DNA of 22,107 bases from Bacillota bacterium (GTDB lineage: Bacteria > Bacillota > Dehalobacteriia > UBA4068): contig WRKD01000214.1 in assembly GCA_009778255.1 (NCBI GenBank), forward strand, positions 1-22,107. The letters are read 5' to 3'. How positions within the stretch are numbered: the first letter of the stretch is position 1; each line of letters opens with the position of its first letter. A program made the translations under genes and the position numbers. A model generated the notes under the pieces. It made no database searches, was not told the origin of the DNA, and saw nothing but the letters and a program-made list of their open reading frames with translations. Of the stretch, positions 1 through 6,486 are shown one piece after another.

Positions 1-1788
1 TTGTATAGTATCGCTGCCTGCTAAAGAAAGCAGATTAACAATAGCGGTGCCTTTGGCTTGCCGCCCCGCCTCTGGTATCTCATGTACTTTAAGCCGGTAA
101 ACCCGCCCTTTTTGTGTGAATACCATTAGATAATGATGGGTTGTGGTAATGAAGAGCTGTTCAACAAAATCTTCTTGTTTAGTGGTCATAGCGGTAACAC
201 CGCGTCCACCTCGTTTTTGCTGGCGATAGGTGTTAGCATTCAAGCGTTTAATATAACCACTATTAGAGATGGTAATTACCATATCTTCTTCGGCTATGAG
301 ATCTTCGGTGGTTAATTCGCTGTCGTCACGCGTGATAATAGTGCGGCGGTGATCTCCGTATTTTTCCTGCATCTTAATCAATTCGTCTTTAATAATAAAC
401 ATAACCAATTTATTATTAGCCAAAACCTCTGTTAAATAGGCTATTGTTTTAATCAATTCTTTATATTCGGCATCCAGTTTTTCTCGTTCCATGCCCTGCA
501 AGGCGCGTAAACGCATTTCTAAAATAGCTTGCGCCTGAAGCTCGGAGAGATTGAAGCGTTCCATGAGCTTTTCTTTGGCATCGCTATGGGAAGAGCGGAT
601 GGTGGCGATCACTTCATCAATAAAATCCAGGGCAATTTTTAATCCCTCTACAATATGGGCACGGGCTTCCGCTTTTGCTAATTCAAATCTGGATCGGCGG
701 ACTATGATCTCTCGCTGATGGGTCAGATAATGGGCAAGCATCTCCTTAATATTCAACACCTGCGGCACACCTTTTACCAGCGCCAACATGATAATGCCAA
801 AACTGGTTTGCAGCTGTGTATGTTTATAAAGATTATTGAGCACCACATTAGCGTTGGCATCGCGCTTTACCTCAATAACCACACGTAAACCGTCTTTGTC
901 GCTTTCATCGCGCAGGTCTGTAATGTCCTCAACTTTTTTCTCCTGAACTAAGTCGGCGATTTTTTCTATTAACATCGCCTTGTTAACTTGATAAGGCAGC
1001 TCAGTGACCACAATACGTTGCTTGCCATTGCTCATTTGTTCTATCACCGCGCGCGCGCGCAGCTTTAGGGAACCACGCCCGCTCTTATAAGCTTCGCGGA
1101 TACCAGCTGTTCCCATAATAATGCCGGCTGTGGGGAAATCTGGCCCGCTAATTTTATCCATTATATCCTCGAGGGTTGCCGCAGGATTATCTATTAGCAA
1201 TACCAGTGCTTCTATTACCTCGTTAAGATTATGAGGAGGGATATTGGTAGCCATGCCCACAGCTATGCCAGAAGATCCGTTGACCAAAAGATTGGGCAGG
1301 CGGCTGGGCAATACAGTTGGTTCTTTTTCTAAGCCGTCGTAATTATCAACAAAATCTACTGTATCTTTATTTATATCCGCCATCAATTCCATAGCAAAAT
1401 GGCGTAAACGCACTTCTGTATAGCGCATGGCTGCGGCGCGGTGCCCATCCACCGAGCCAAAATTTCCCTGACCATCTACCGGCATATAACGCATGGAAAA
1501 ATCCTGGGCCATACGTACTAAAGAATCGTAGATGGAAGATTCGCCGTGTGGATGATATTTACCAAGCACTTCGCCCACTACACGGGCGGATTTCTTATGT
1601 GTTTTATCTGGGGTAATGCCCATATCGAACATAGAATAAAGGATGCGCCGATGTACGGGTTTTAAGCCGTCGCGCACATCGGGCAGCGCCCGCCCTACAA
1701 TCACGCTCATGGAATAATCGATATAAGATTCGCGCATTTCCTCTTCTAAATTTCTGTTTAAAATTCTGCCGTCAAATAATGAATCCAA
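1..1788 (-). CDS. gyrA: DNA gyrase subunit A (partial; C-terminus beyond the left edge)
   Basis: GyrA is the breakage-reunion subunit of DNA gyrase (A2B2), which introduces negative supercoils. 596 codons are visible of an expected 800 or so. The catalytic tyrosine is Tyr123 in AAMRYTEV. The quinolone-determining stretch reads HPHGESSIYD, which keeps the serine and final aspartate of the usual HPHGDSAVYD. The GyrA box QKRGGRG at residues 524-530 marks the start of the DNA-wrapping C-terminal domain and separates this protein from ParC of topoisomerase IV. The reading frame remains open to the edge, ending in QAKGTAIVNLL as in other Bacillota GyrA. The start is a TTG, giving LDSLFDGRILNRNLEEEMR; no in-frame ATG lies upstream, and AGGAG sits 11 nt before it, a long spacing. 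The gene follows gyrB by 28 nt, so the two are probably cotranscribed. Confidence 0.97.
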   Translation of the reverse strand, partial: MDSLFDGRILNRNLEEEMRESYIDYSMSVIVGRALPDVRDGLKPVHRRILYSMFDMGITPDKTHKKSARVVGEVLGKYHPHGESSIYDSLVRMAQDFSMRYMPVDGQGNFGSVDGHRAAAMRYTEVRLRHFAMELMADINKDTVDFVDNYDGLEKEPTVLPSRLPNLLVNGSSGIAVGMATNIPPHNLNEVIEALVLLIDNPAATLEDIMDKISGPDFPTAGIIMGTAGIREAYKSGRGSLKLRARAVIEQMSNGKQRIVVTELPYQVNKAMLIEKIADLVQEKKVEDITDLRDESDKDGLRVVIEVKRDANANVVLNNLYKHTQLQTSFGIIMLALVKGVPQVLNIKEMLAHYLTHQREIIVRRSRFELAKAEARAHIVEGLKIALDFIDEVIATIRSSHSDAKEKLMERFNLSELQAQAILEMRLRALQGMEREKLDAEYKELIKTIAYLTEVLANNKLVMFIIKDELIKMQEKYGDHRRTIITRDDSELTTEDLIAEEDMVITISNSGYIKRLNANTYRQQKRGGRGVTAMTTKQEDFVEQLFITTTHHYLMVFTQKGRVYRLKVHEIPEAGRQAKGTAIVNLLSLAGSDTIQ

Positions 1789-1816
1789 CTTTTACCACTC
1801 TCCTAATTTATTAATA

Positions 1817-3799
1817 TCACACATCCAGATTCTTCACGTATTGTGCATTCTTTTGAATGAATTCCCTGCGTGGTTCTACTTTATCACCCATAAGAATAGT
1901 GAAAATGTCTTCGGCAGCTACAGCGTCGTCCAGGGAGACCCTTAACATAGTACGGTTTTCCGGGTTCATAGTGGTTTCCCATAATTGATCTGGGTTCATT
2001 TCCCCTAAGCCTTTGTAGCGGCTGGTTTCATATTGTTCACGCTTTTTATCGGTAAAGAAGCGTTCTAAAGCAGTATCATCATAGAAATAATGCGTTTCTT
2101 TGCCCCGCTTAGCCCACACCTTATATAAAGGCGGCTGAGCTATATACACATAGCCTGCCTCTACCAAAGGCCTCATGTAGCGGAAGAAAAATGTTAGGAG
2201 CAGGGTGCGGATATGTGCGCCGTCAACATCGGCGTCTGTCATTATTACCAGTTTATGATAGCGCGCTTTGTCAATATCAAAATCTTCGGATATACCCGTA
2301 CCCATAGCAGTGATCATGGCGCGTATTTCCTCATTTCCTAAAATTTTATCTAAGCGGGCTTTTTCGACATTGAGGATTTTACCGCGCAAAGGTAAAATGG
2401 CTTGAGTACGGCGATCCCGCCCATTTATGGCACTGCCGCCGGCGCTGTCTCCCTCCACCAGATAGAGTTCTGATAATGAAGGGTCTTTCATAATACAATC
2501 GGCTAGTTTACCGGGGAGCGAAGTTTTTTCCAGAACATTTTTACGCCTGGTTAGTTCCCGGGCTTTACGCGCTGCCTCGCGCGCGCGCGCCGCCTGTACA
2601 GTTTTTTCAATAATACGCCTCGCTTGAGCAGGATTCTCTTCTAAAAATGTTCCTACACCTTCACCTACCAGGCTATCTACTATGCTGCGCACCTCGGTAT
2701 TACCCAGCTTAGTTTTTGTTTGCCCTTCAAATTGCGGCTCTTCCACTTTTACGCTGATCACAGCTGTTATGCCTTCGCGAATATCTTCACCGGAAAGATT
2801 GGCATTGTTCTCTTTAAGTATGTTCAGGCGGCGGGCATAATCATTAATAACCCGCGTTAATGCCGTTTTAAAACCTACTTCATGAGTACCGCCCTCATGG
2901 GTATTGATATTATTCACATAAGAATAAATGTTTTCTGTATAGCCATCATTATATTGCAGGGCAATTTCTACTTTAACGGCATCTTTTTCTCCGCCAAAAT
3001 AAACAATGGGGTGGACCGTATCTTTATTTTTGTTCAAATAAGCCACGAAATCCCGTATGCCGCCGCCGTAATGATAAGTTCTTTTTTTGCCATCGCGTTC
3101 GTCGGTTAATTCTATTGTAATATTGCTATTCAAAAACGCCAGTTCACGCAGACGACTTTTTAAAATATCGCCTGAATAGATCAATTCCTCAAAAACTTCG
3201 GAATCTGGAGTGAAAGTAATGGTAGTACCTTGTTTGTCGGAAACCCCAATTTGTTTAAGATCGTAATTTGGTTTGCCGCGCCGGTATTCTTGTTGATAGA
3301 GATAACCATCCCTAGCCACTTTAACCATTAAGTGTTCGGAGAGAGCATTGACCACGCTCATACCCACACCATGTAAGCCGCCGGAAACCTTATACCCGCC
3401 GCCGCCAAATTTGCCCCCGGCATGCAACATGGTCAAAGCGGCCTCTAAGGCACTTTTTCCAGTTTTTTCATGTATATCTACCGGAATACCGCGCCCATTA
3501 TCTTGCACGGTGATACTATTGTTAACATGAACAATTACGTCTATTCTATCGCAAAAGCCAGCCATGGCTTCGTCGATACTGTTATCTACTATTTCGTACA
3601 CCAGATGATGCAGCCCGCGTGAACCAGTAGAACCGATATACATGCCGGGACGACGGCGTACGCCTTCAAGCCCCTCAAGTATTTGTATTTGCTCGGCGCC
3701 ATAATCTTCACTGCCATTGCCATTTACACTTTTATTATTCTTAACTTTGCCGTTGTCTTTGCTGTTTTCGAACAACTCTGCATATAATTCCTGCTCCAA
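1817..3799 (-). CDS. gyrB: DNA gyrase subunit B
   Basis: GyrB is the ATPase subunit of DNA gyrase. At 660 aa it is the short Gram-positive type, without the C-terminal insert of enterobacterial GyrB. The GHKL ATPase domain shows EIVDNSIDEA, DNGRGIP and the GGLHGVG lid. The transducer domain follows, then TOPRIM with EGDSAGG and the metal-binding DADVDGAH. The C-terminal tail has RYKGLGEMN. The loop that usually reads GKFD is GKFGGGG here. The first 35 residues are polar, rich in Asn and Lys, and longer than in Bacillus subtilis. The start is a TTG with AAGGAG 10 nt upstream; a closer ATG at 3804 is out of frame and opens only a 26-codon ORF. No in-frame ATG or GTG exists before the conserved QIQILEGLEGVR, so TTG (this one or codon 9) must be used. 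Confidence 0.97.
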   Translation of the reverse strand: MEQELYAELFENSKDNGKVKNNKSVNGNGSEDYGAEQIQILEGLEGVRRRPGMYIGSTGSRGLHHLVYEIVDNSIDEAMAGFCDRIDVIVHVNNSITVQDNGRGIPVDIHEKTGKSALEAALTMLHAGGKFGGGGYKVSGGLHGVGMSVVNALSEHLMVKVARDGYLYQQEYRRGKPNYDLKQIGVSDKQGTTITFTPDSEVFEELIYSGDILKSRLRELAFLNSNITIELTDERDGKKRTYHYGGGIRDFVAYLNKNKDTVHPIVYFGGEKDAVKVEIALQYNDGYTENIYSYVNNINTHEGGTHEVGFKTALTRVINDYARRLNILKENNANLSGEDIREGITAVISVKVEEPQFEGQTKTKLGNTEVRSIVDSLVGEGVGTFLEENPAQARRIIEKTVQAARAREAARKARELTRRKNVLEKTSLPGKLADCIMKDPSLSELYLVEGDSAGGSAINGRDRRTQAILPLRGKILNVEKARLDKILGNEEIRAMITAMGTGISEDFDIDKARYHKLVIMTDADVDGAHIRTLLLTFFFRYMRPLVEAGYVYIAQPPLYKVWAKRGKETHYFYDDTALERFFTDKKREQYETSRYKGLGEMNPDQLWETTMNPENRTMLRVSLDDAVAAEDIFTILMGDKVEPRREFIQKNAQYVKNLDV

Positions 3800-3804
3800 A
3801 CCAT
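3724..3804 (-). other. Short out-of-frame ORF overlapping the gyrB start (possible leader peptide or decoy)
   Basis: An ATG lies 5 nt after the AAGGAG that serves gyrB, so it is better placed than the gyrB TTG. Reading from it gives 26 codons beginning MVWSRNYMQ, then TAA, in the +1 frame relative to gyrB. It has no recognisable protein features. It could be chance, or it could compete for ribosomes and lower gyrB translation. Confidence 0.3.
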
Positions 3805-3838
3805 GACCACTCCTTTATTATTTATCGATATTAAATAA

Positions 3839-3855
3839 AAGAGCATATAGCTCTT
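3839..3855 (-). promoter_or_regulatory. Stem-loop at the 5' end of the gyrBA mRNA
   Basis: AAGAGC, a 5-nt AT loop and GCTCTT form a perfect 6-bp hairpin that begins at the predicted transcription start and is followed by TTTATTTAA. The stem is too short to be a convincing terminator. A 5'-terminal stem-loop is known in other mRNAs to protect against 5'-dependent decay; that role here is inferred. Confidence 0.4.
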
Positions 3856-3862
3856 AATAATA

Positions 3863-3891
3863 ATTGTACCACAAAATATAGTGTTTCGCAA
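3863..3891 (-). promoter_or_regulatory. Sigma-A promoter of gyrBA
   Basis: On the minus strand TTGCGA (-35) and TACAAT (-10) are separated by exactly 17 nt. The predicted start is the A at about 3855, giving a leader of about 55 nt before the gyrB TTG. Confidence 0.8.
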
Positions 3892-3939
3892 GCCTTTTTT
3901 CTCCTTTTCTTCTATTATATACTTTTCTCATGAAGTATA

Positions 3940-3967
3940 TATATTGTAAACTTTATTTTACAATATA
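3940..3967. promoter_or_regulatory. 11-bp perfect inverted repeat (possible operator) between gyrB and the YkgJ-type gene
   Basis: TATATTGTAAA and TTTACAATATA are exact reverse complements separated by the six bases CTTTAT. The repeat lies about 50 bp upstream of the gyrB -35 box and about 65 bp before the YkgJ-type start codon. It has no T-run suited to a terminator. The two-fold symmetry suits a dimeric repressor site. I cannot assign it to a regulator: it resembles GlnR or BirA boxes only loosely and does not match their spacing. Confidence 0.45.
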
Positions 3968-4033
3968 AAATATATTTCTGCAGGAATTATCGGCATAATG
4001 CAGAATGCTCATATTAGAAAAGAGGCTGATTTT

Positions 4034-4672
4034 ATGGGTAATTCAAAGGTGGAAGCCTTCTTGATTACTTTAGAAGAACATCAATTGGGGCATGATTTAC
4101 GCTTAACAAGCGACGACGCCACTATAGGCGATATGCTAGAAGCTTTATCCGATTTTGCGGAAAAACATTTATATAAGTGCCTTGGTTGCGATGGTTGTTG
4201 CTATGAACGCGCTCCGCTTACCATTTTAGATATTCCCGCTTTAGCCACATTATTACCTGCCGGTAAGTTTCCGGCTCACATGGTATGTCAGGCTTTTGCT
4301 GAGGTATATATCGATCAAGACGGTATAATCGATATTGCTTTGCGCCGCGATGAACAAGGCGCCTGTCTGTTTTTAGATAAAGAAAGAAAGTGTTGCAGGC
4401 ACTGGCAGTCGCGCCCTTTTGTTTGCCGCAGTCATTTTTGCCTGCCCAGGAGTAACCGTTTAGAAGCTTTACGGCAAGACATAGTGAATAACGGCGAAAA
4501 TGAATTGATTAGAGTGTTATTATGCGAACAAGCCGACGGAGCTACGCCTTTAATATTACCGAGCATTGACATAATAAACTACCCGCCCGACCAGGCTTAT
4601 CTTTCTCAAGAGTGGCAAAGAATAAAGGTGAAAAGTTTAGTGTCATCAAAATTCTGGCGCAAATTAAGGTAG
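4034..4672 (+). CDS. YkgJ-type cysteine-cluster protein (putative zinc/iron-binding)
   Basis: This 212-aa cytoplasmic protein carries the YkgJ (UPF0153) signature: a CLGCDGCC cluster at residues 49-56, then CLFLDKERKCCRHW, and RPFVCRSHFC further on. Such spaced cysteines are thought to bind zinc or an Fe-S cluster; the family has no settled biochemical function. The ATG at 4034 is preferred because AGAGG lies 8 nt before it. An in-frame ATG at 3998 would add 12 residues but has only a distant AGGA. It has no signal peptide or membrane segment. The gene is divergent from gyrB and appears monocistronic, since the next gene has its own promoters about 30 and 70 bp downstream of its stop. The 11-bp palindrome upstream may control it. 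Confidence 0.75.
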   Translation: MGNSKVEAFLITLEEHQLGHDLRLTSDDATIGDMLEALSDFAEKHLYKCLGCDGCCYERAPLTILDIPALATLLPAGKFPAHMVCQAFAEVYIDQDGIIDIALRRDEQGACLFLDKERKCCRHWQSRPFVCRSHFCLPRSNRLEALRQDIVNNGENELIRVLLCEQADGATPLILPSIDIINYPPDQAYLSQEWQRIKVKSLVSSKFWRKLR

Positions 4673-4700
4673 ATATAAATGATCAACTTTCATCACACAC

Positions 4701-4729
4701 TTGCTTTTTATGCAGGCTTATGATACAAT
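4701..4729 (+). promoter_or_regulatory. Upstream promoter P1 of the CNNM-gene leader
   Basis: TTGCTT and TACAAT are separated by 17 nt, with an extended -10 TG one base before TACAAT. The predicted start is near 4736. Its transcript would include the antiterminator arm at 4754-4763. Confidence 0.6.
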
Positions 4730-4741
4730 TACAAATATCAA

Positions 4742-4771
4742 TTCATATCTTTAAGAGAGGCTTGGTATAAT
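4742..4771 (+). promoter_or_regulatory. Downstream promoter P2 of the CNNM-gene leader
   Basis: TTCATA (4 of 6) and a perfect TATAAT are separated by 18 nt; the start would be near 4778. The -10 region overlaps the antiterminator arm, so P2 transcripts would lack that arm and be expected to stop at the terminator. Confidence 0.5.
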
Positions 4772-4868
4772 AGTGGCGCCCGTTCCTTTAGATGAAAGTG
4801 AAATAATAGACAGGGCTTTTATATGCACGCTGTGCAGCAGGCTTGGTAAGTCTCTCTGCGTGTTTTTT
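4754..4868 (+). promoter_or_regulatory. Candidate attenuator/riboswitch-like leader RNA upstream of the CNNM-type gene
   Basis: AGAGAGGCTT (4754-4763) can pair over 10 bp, with one G-U, with AAGTCTCTCT (4848-4857). That second segment also forms the 3' side of the terminator hairpin, so the two folds exclude each other. Between the arms lie further local helices: GCCC (4778-4781) with GGGC (4813-4816) enclosing CTTT/AAAG (4786-4798), and GCAC/GTGC (4825-4835). AGGCTTGGTA occurs twice, once in each competing 5' arm. This is the architecture of an aptamer plus expression platform. I do not recognise the class, and pairing was judged by eye. Confidence 0.4.
4834..4868 (+). terminator. Intrinsic terminator inside the CNNM-gene leader
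   Basis: The stem pairs GCAG with CTGC and AGGCTT with AAGTCT (one G-U) around a GGT loop, followed by GTG and six Ts. It lies about 195 bp before the CNNM start codon and downstream of both promoters, so it would end transcripts early unless the competing fold forms. Confidence 0.55.
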
Positions 4869-4896
4869 AATTTGTCTAATCATAAAAATATTTTAT

Positions 4897-5060
4897 GGGC
4901 GCCTCGATTTACTCCGAAAAAGCCAGATTCACTAGCAATTTTTTCGCCTAGCAAGGCGGAGGAGCTGAAGCGTAGCCTAAAGCTACGTGAAGCGTAGCAA
5001 CGCAGTCTAGGCGGAAAATGGGCAGCGAAGATGGTGATGAGTGGGTATTTAGAGGCGCCC
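4897..5060. mobile_element. MITE-like palindromic element, 164 bp, with TTAT target duplications
   Basis: The ends are exact 9-bp inverted repeats, GGGCGCCTC and GAGGCGCCC, with weaker similarity continuing for about ten more bases. TTAT flanks both ends (4893-4896 and 5061-5064) as a likely target duplication. Inside, TTTTCGCCTAG (4941-4951) is the inverse of CTAGGCGGAAAA (5007-5018) apart from one base, and CGTAGC/GCTACG forms the apical hairpin (4971-4987). The element could fold along its whole length. It encodes no protein, so it would depend on a transposase elsewhere. A similar end appears at 22023. Confidence 0.7.
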
Positions 5061-5062
5061 TT

Positions 5063-6349
5063 ATGGGAGTTGAGTATTTGGTGGATGATTCAGCTTTTAG
5101 CACAGGCTTGATACTTTTAGGATTATTGCTGCTCAGCGCCTATTTTTCAGCCAGTGAAACAGCTTTTACAGGGTTAAACCGCTCGCGGCTAAAGGCTATG
5201 TCGAATATGGGTGAAAATAAGGCTTCACGCACCTTAAGCTTGCTGGACGATTATGACCGCTTGCTCTCTACCACCCTGATCGGTAACAATATCGTAAATA
5301 TTGTAGCAGCTTCTTTAGCTACCGTGTTATTCACCCGTATCTTTCCGCACAACGGTGTGCTAATCTCGACTATAATTATGTCGGCATTGGTACTGATATT
5401 CGGCGAAATTACACCTAAAAGCCTGGCAAAAGAAGCGCCTTTGCGTTTTGCCATAGCCACTTCGCCTTTAATACGTTTCTTTATATTCATACTGCGTCCG
5501 GTAAGCTTCTTTTTTGTGCTGTGGCGCAAAGTGATAAGTAGGGTGATTTCAATCAACGACCACGAGAGCCCAACAGAAGAAGAATTGTTAACAATCGTGG
5601 ATGAAGCAGAAGCTGACGGAGATATAGATCCGCTAGAAGGGAAGCTGATCCGCTCGGCTATTGAATTTAATGATCTGGATGTGGAAGATATACTTACCCC
5701 TCGTGTTAATGTGGTAGCTGTGCCAAAAGACGCAACTATGGCCGAGGTAGAACAAGTATTTGTTGCCAACAGTTTTTCACGCTTGCCGGTTTATCATAAC
5801 TCCATCGATAGTATTATCGGAGTTATACACGAAAAAGATTTCCTAGCCGAGATGCATTATGGGCGCTCCGAAATCAAGCCTATTGTCAAAAAAGCGCTTT
5901 ATGCCAGCCCCAGCATGAAAATATCTACTTTATTGCGTTCTTTGCAAAGAGAAAAACTGCATTTAGCCGTTGTTATTGATGAATTTGGCGGTACCGAAGG
6001 TATAGTAACGCTAGAAGATATTCTGGAAGAACTGGTTGGCGAAATTTGGGATGAGCATGATGAAGTTATAGAACCAATAGTACAAACCGGCGCCGGTGCT
6101 TATTGCGCCAGCGGAGACGCTAATATGGAAGACGTATTTGAAGAATTAGGCATCGATACTTTACATATGGATTATAACGCTATTACTTTGGGCGGCTGGA
6201 TGATAGAGCAGCTAGATAAAATTCCGCAAACAGGTGAAACTTTCCGCTACGAACAGATTGTGTTCACAGTGCTGGAAGCAGATGAAAAAATGGTCAAGCA
6301 GGTTGGAATAAAAACGCTTGACCTTACAGAATCGGCCGAAGCTGAATAA
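5063..6349 (+). CDS. CNNM/CorC (HlyC)-family membrane protein with CBS domains
   Basis: This 428-aa inner-membrane protein has, in order, a DUF21/CNNM membrane domain (several helices, with SASETAFTGLNRSRLK near the start and FGEITPKSLAKE), a CBS pair (from about DILTPRVNVVAV to GTEGIVTLEDILEELVGEIWDEHDE) and a C-terminal CorC_HlyC domain ending near QVGIKTLDL. The old name is hemolysin C-like; CNNM/CorC relatives act in Mg2+ or Co2+ export, and the ion here is unknown. The ATG at 5063 is preferred: AGAGG lies 7 nt before it and belongs to the right end of the MITE. An in-frame ATG at 5018 would add 15 residues encoded by the element. The leader with its terminator and the MITE separate the promoters from the gene. 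Confidence 0.88.
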   Translation: MGVEYLVDDSAFSTGLILLGLLLLSAYFSASETAFTGLNRSRLKAMSNMGENKASRTLSLLDDYDRLLSTTLIGNNIVNIVAASLATVLFTRIFPHNGVLISTIIMSALVLIFGEITPKSLAKEAPLRFAIATSPLIRFFIFILRPVSFFFVLWRKVISRVISINDHESPTEEELLTIVDEAEADGDIDPLEGKLIRSAIEFNDLDVEDILTPRVNVVAVPKDATMAEVEQVFVANSFSRLPVYHNSIDSIIGVIHEKDFLAEMHYGRSEIKPIVKKALYASPSMKISTLLRSLQREKLHLAVVIDEFGGTEGIVTLEDILEELVGEIWDEHDEVIEPIVQTGAGAYCASGDANMEDVFEELGIDTLHMDYNAITLGGWMIEQLDKIPQTGETFRYEQIVFTVLEADEKMVKQVGIKTLDLTESAEAE

Positions 6350-6413
6350 TAGGCTATTACACAGCCCACATTAACGAGCGCGCTTTTTAAGCAGCTATTC
6401 CATTATTTACCAA

Positions 6414-6452
6414 AAACAGTGAAGCAGCTTTTAGCCGGCTGCTTCACTGTTT
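6414..6452. terminator. Strong bidirectional terminator between the CNNM gene and motB
   Basis: A perfect 15-bp inverted repeat (AAACAGTGAAGCAGC and its complement) surrounds a 9-nt loop between convergent genes. On the minus strand the hairpin runs into five Ts, so it serves motAB best; on the plus strand it has three Ts. Confidence 0.85.
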
Positions 6453-6486
6453 GCAAAATAGCTTTTCGTTTAACTAAAGCGCCCAA

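Noticed and set aside
1..1788. ParC (topoisomerase IV) instead of GyrA
   Set aside because: The GyrA box QKRGGRG is present and the gene directly follows a GyrB with gyrase-type motifs.
3940..3967. Assignment of the palindrome to GlnR, BirA or Fur/PerR
   Set aside because: GlnR (TGTNA-N7-TNACA) is off by one base in spacing, BirA sites have a longer spacer, and Fur/PerR consensus arms do not match.
4773..4997. A 74-codon GTG-initiated reading frame before the CNNM-type gene
   Set aside because: It starts two bases after a -10 box, runs through the terminator hairpin, and its second half lies inside the MITE. It has no ribosome binding site and no family resemblance.
5018..5062. N-terminal extension of the CNNM-type protein from the ATG at 5018
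   Set aside because: The 15 extra residues are encoded by the MITE, and the ATG at 5063 has a well-placed AGAGG. The extension could still be used, so it is listed as a check.
5251..5769. A 172-codon minus-strand frame inside the CNNM-type gene
   Set aside because: Antisense to a clear conserved coding sequence, serine- and isoleucine-rich low-information translation, no ribosome binding site: a shadow frame.
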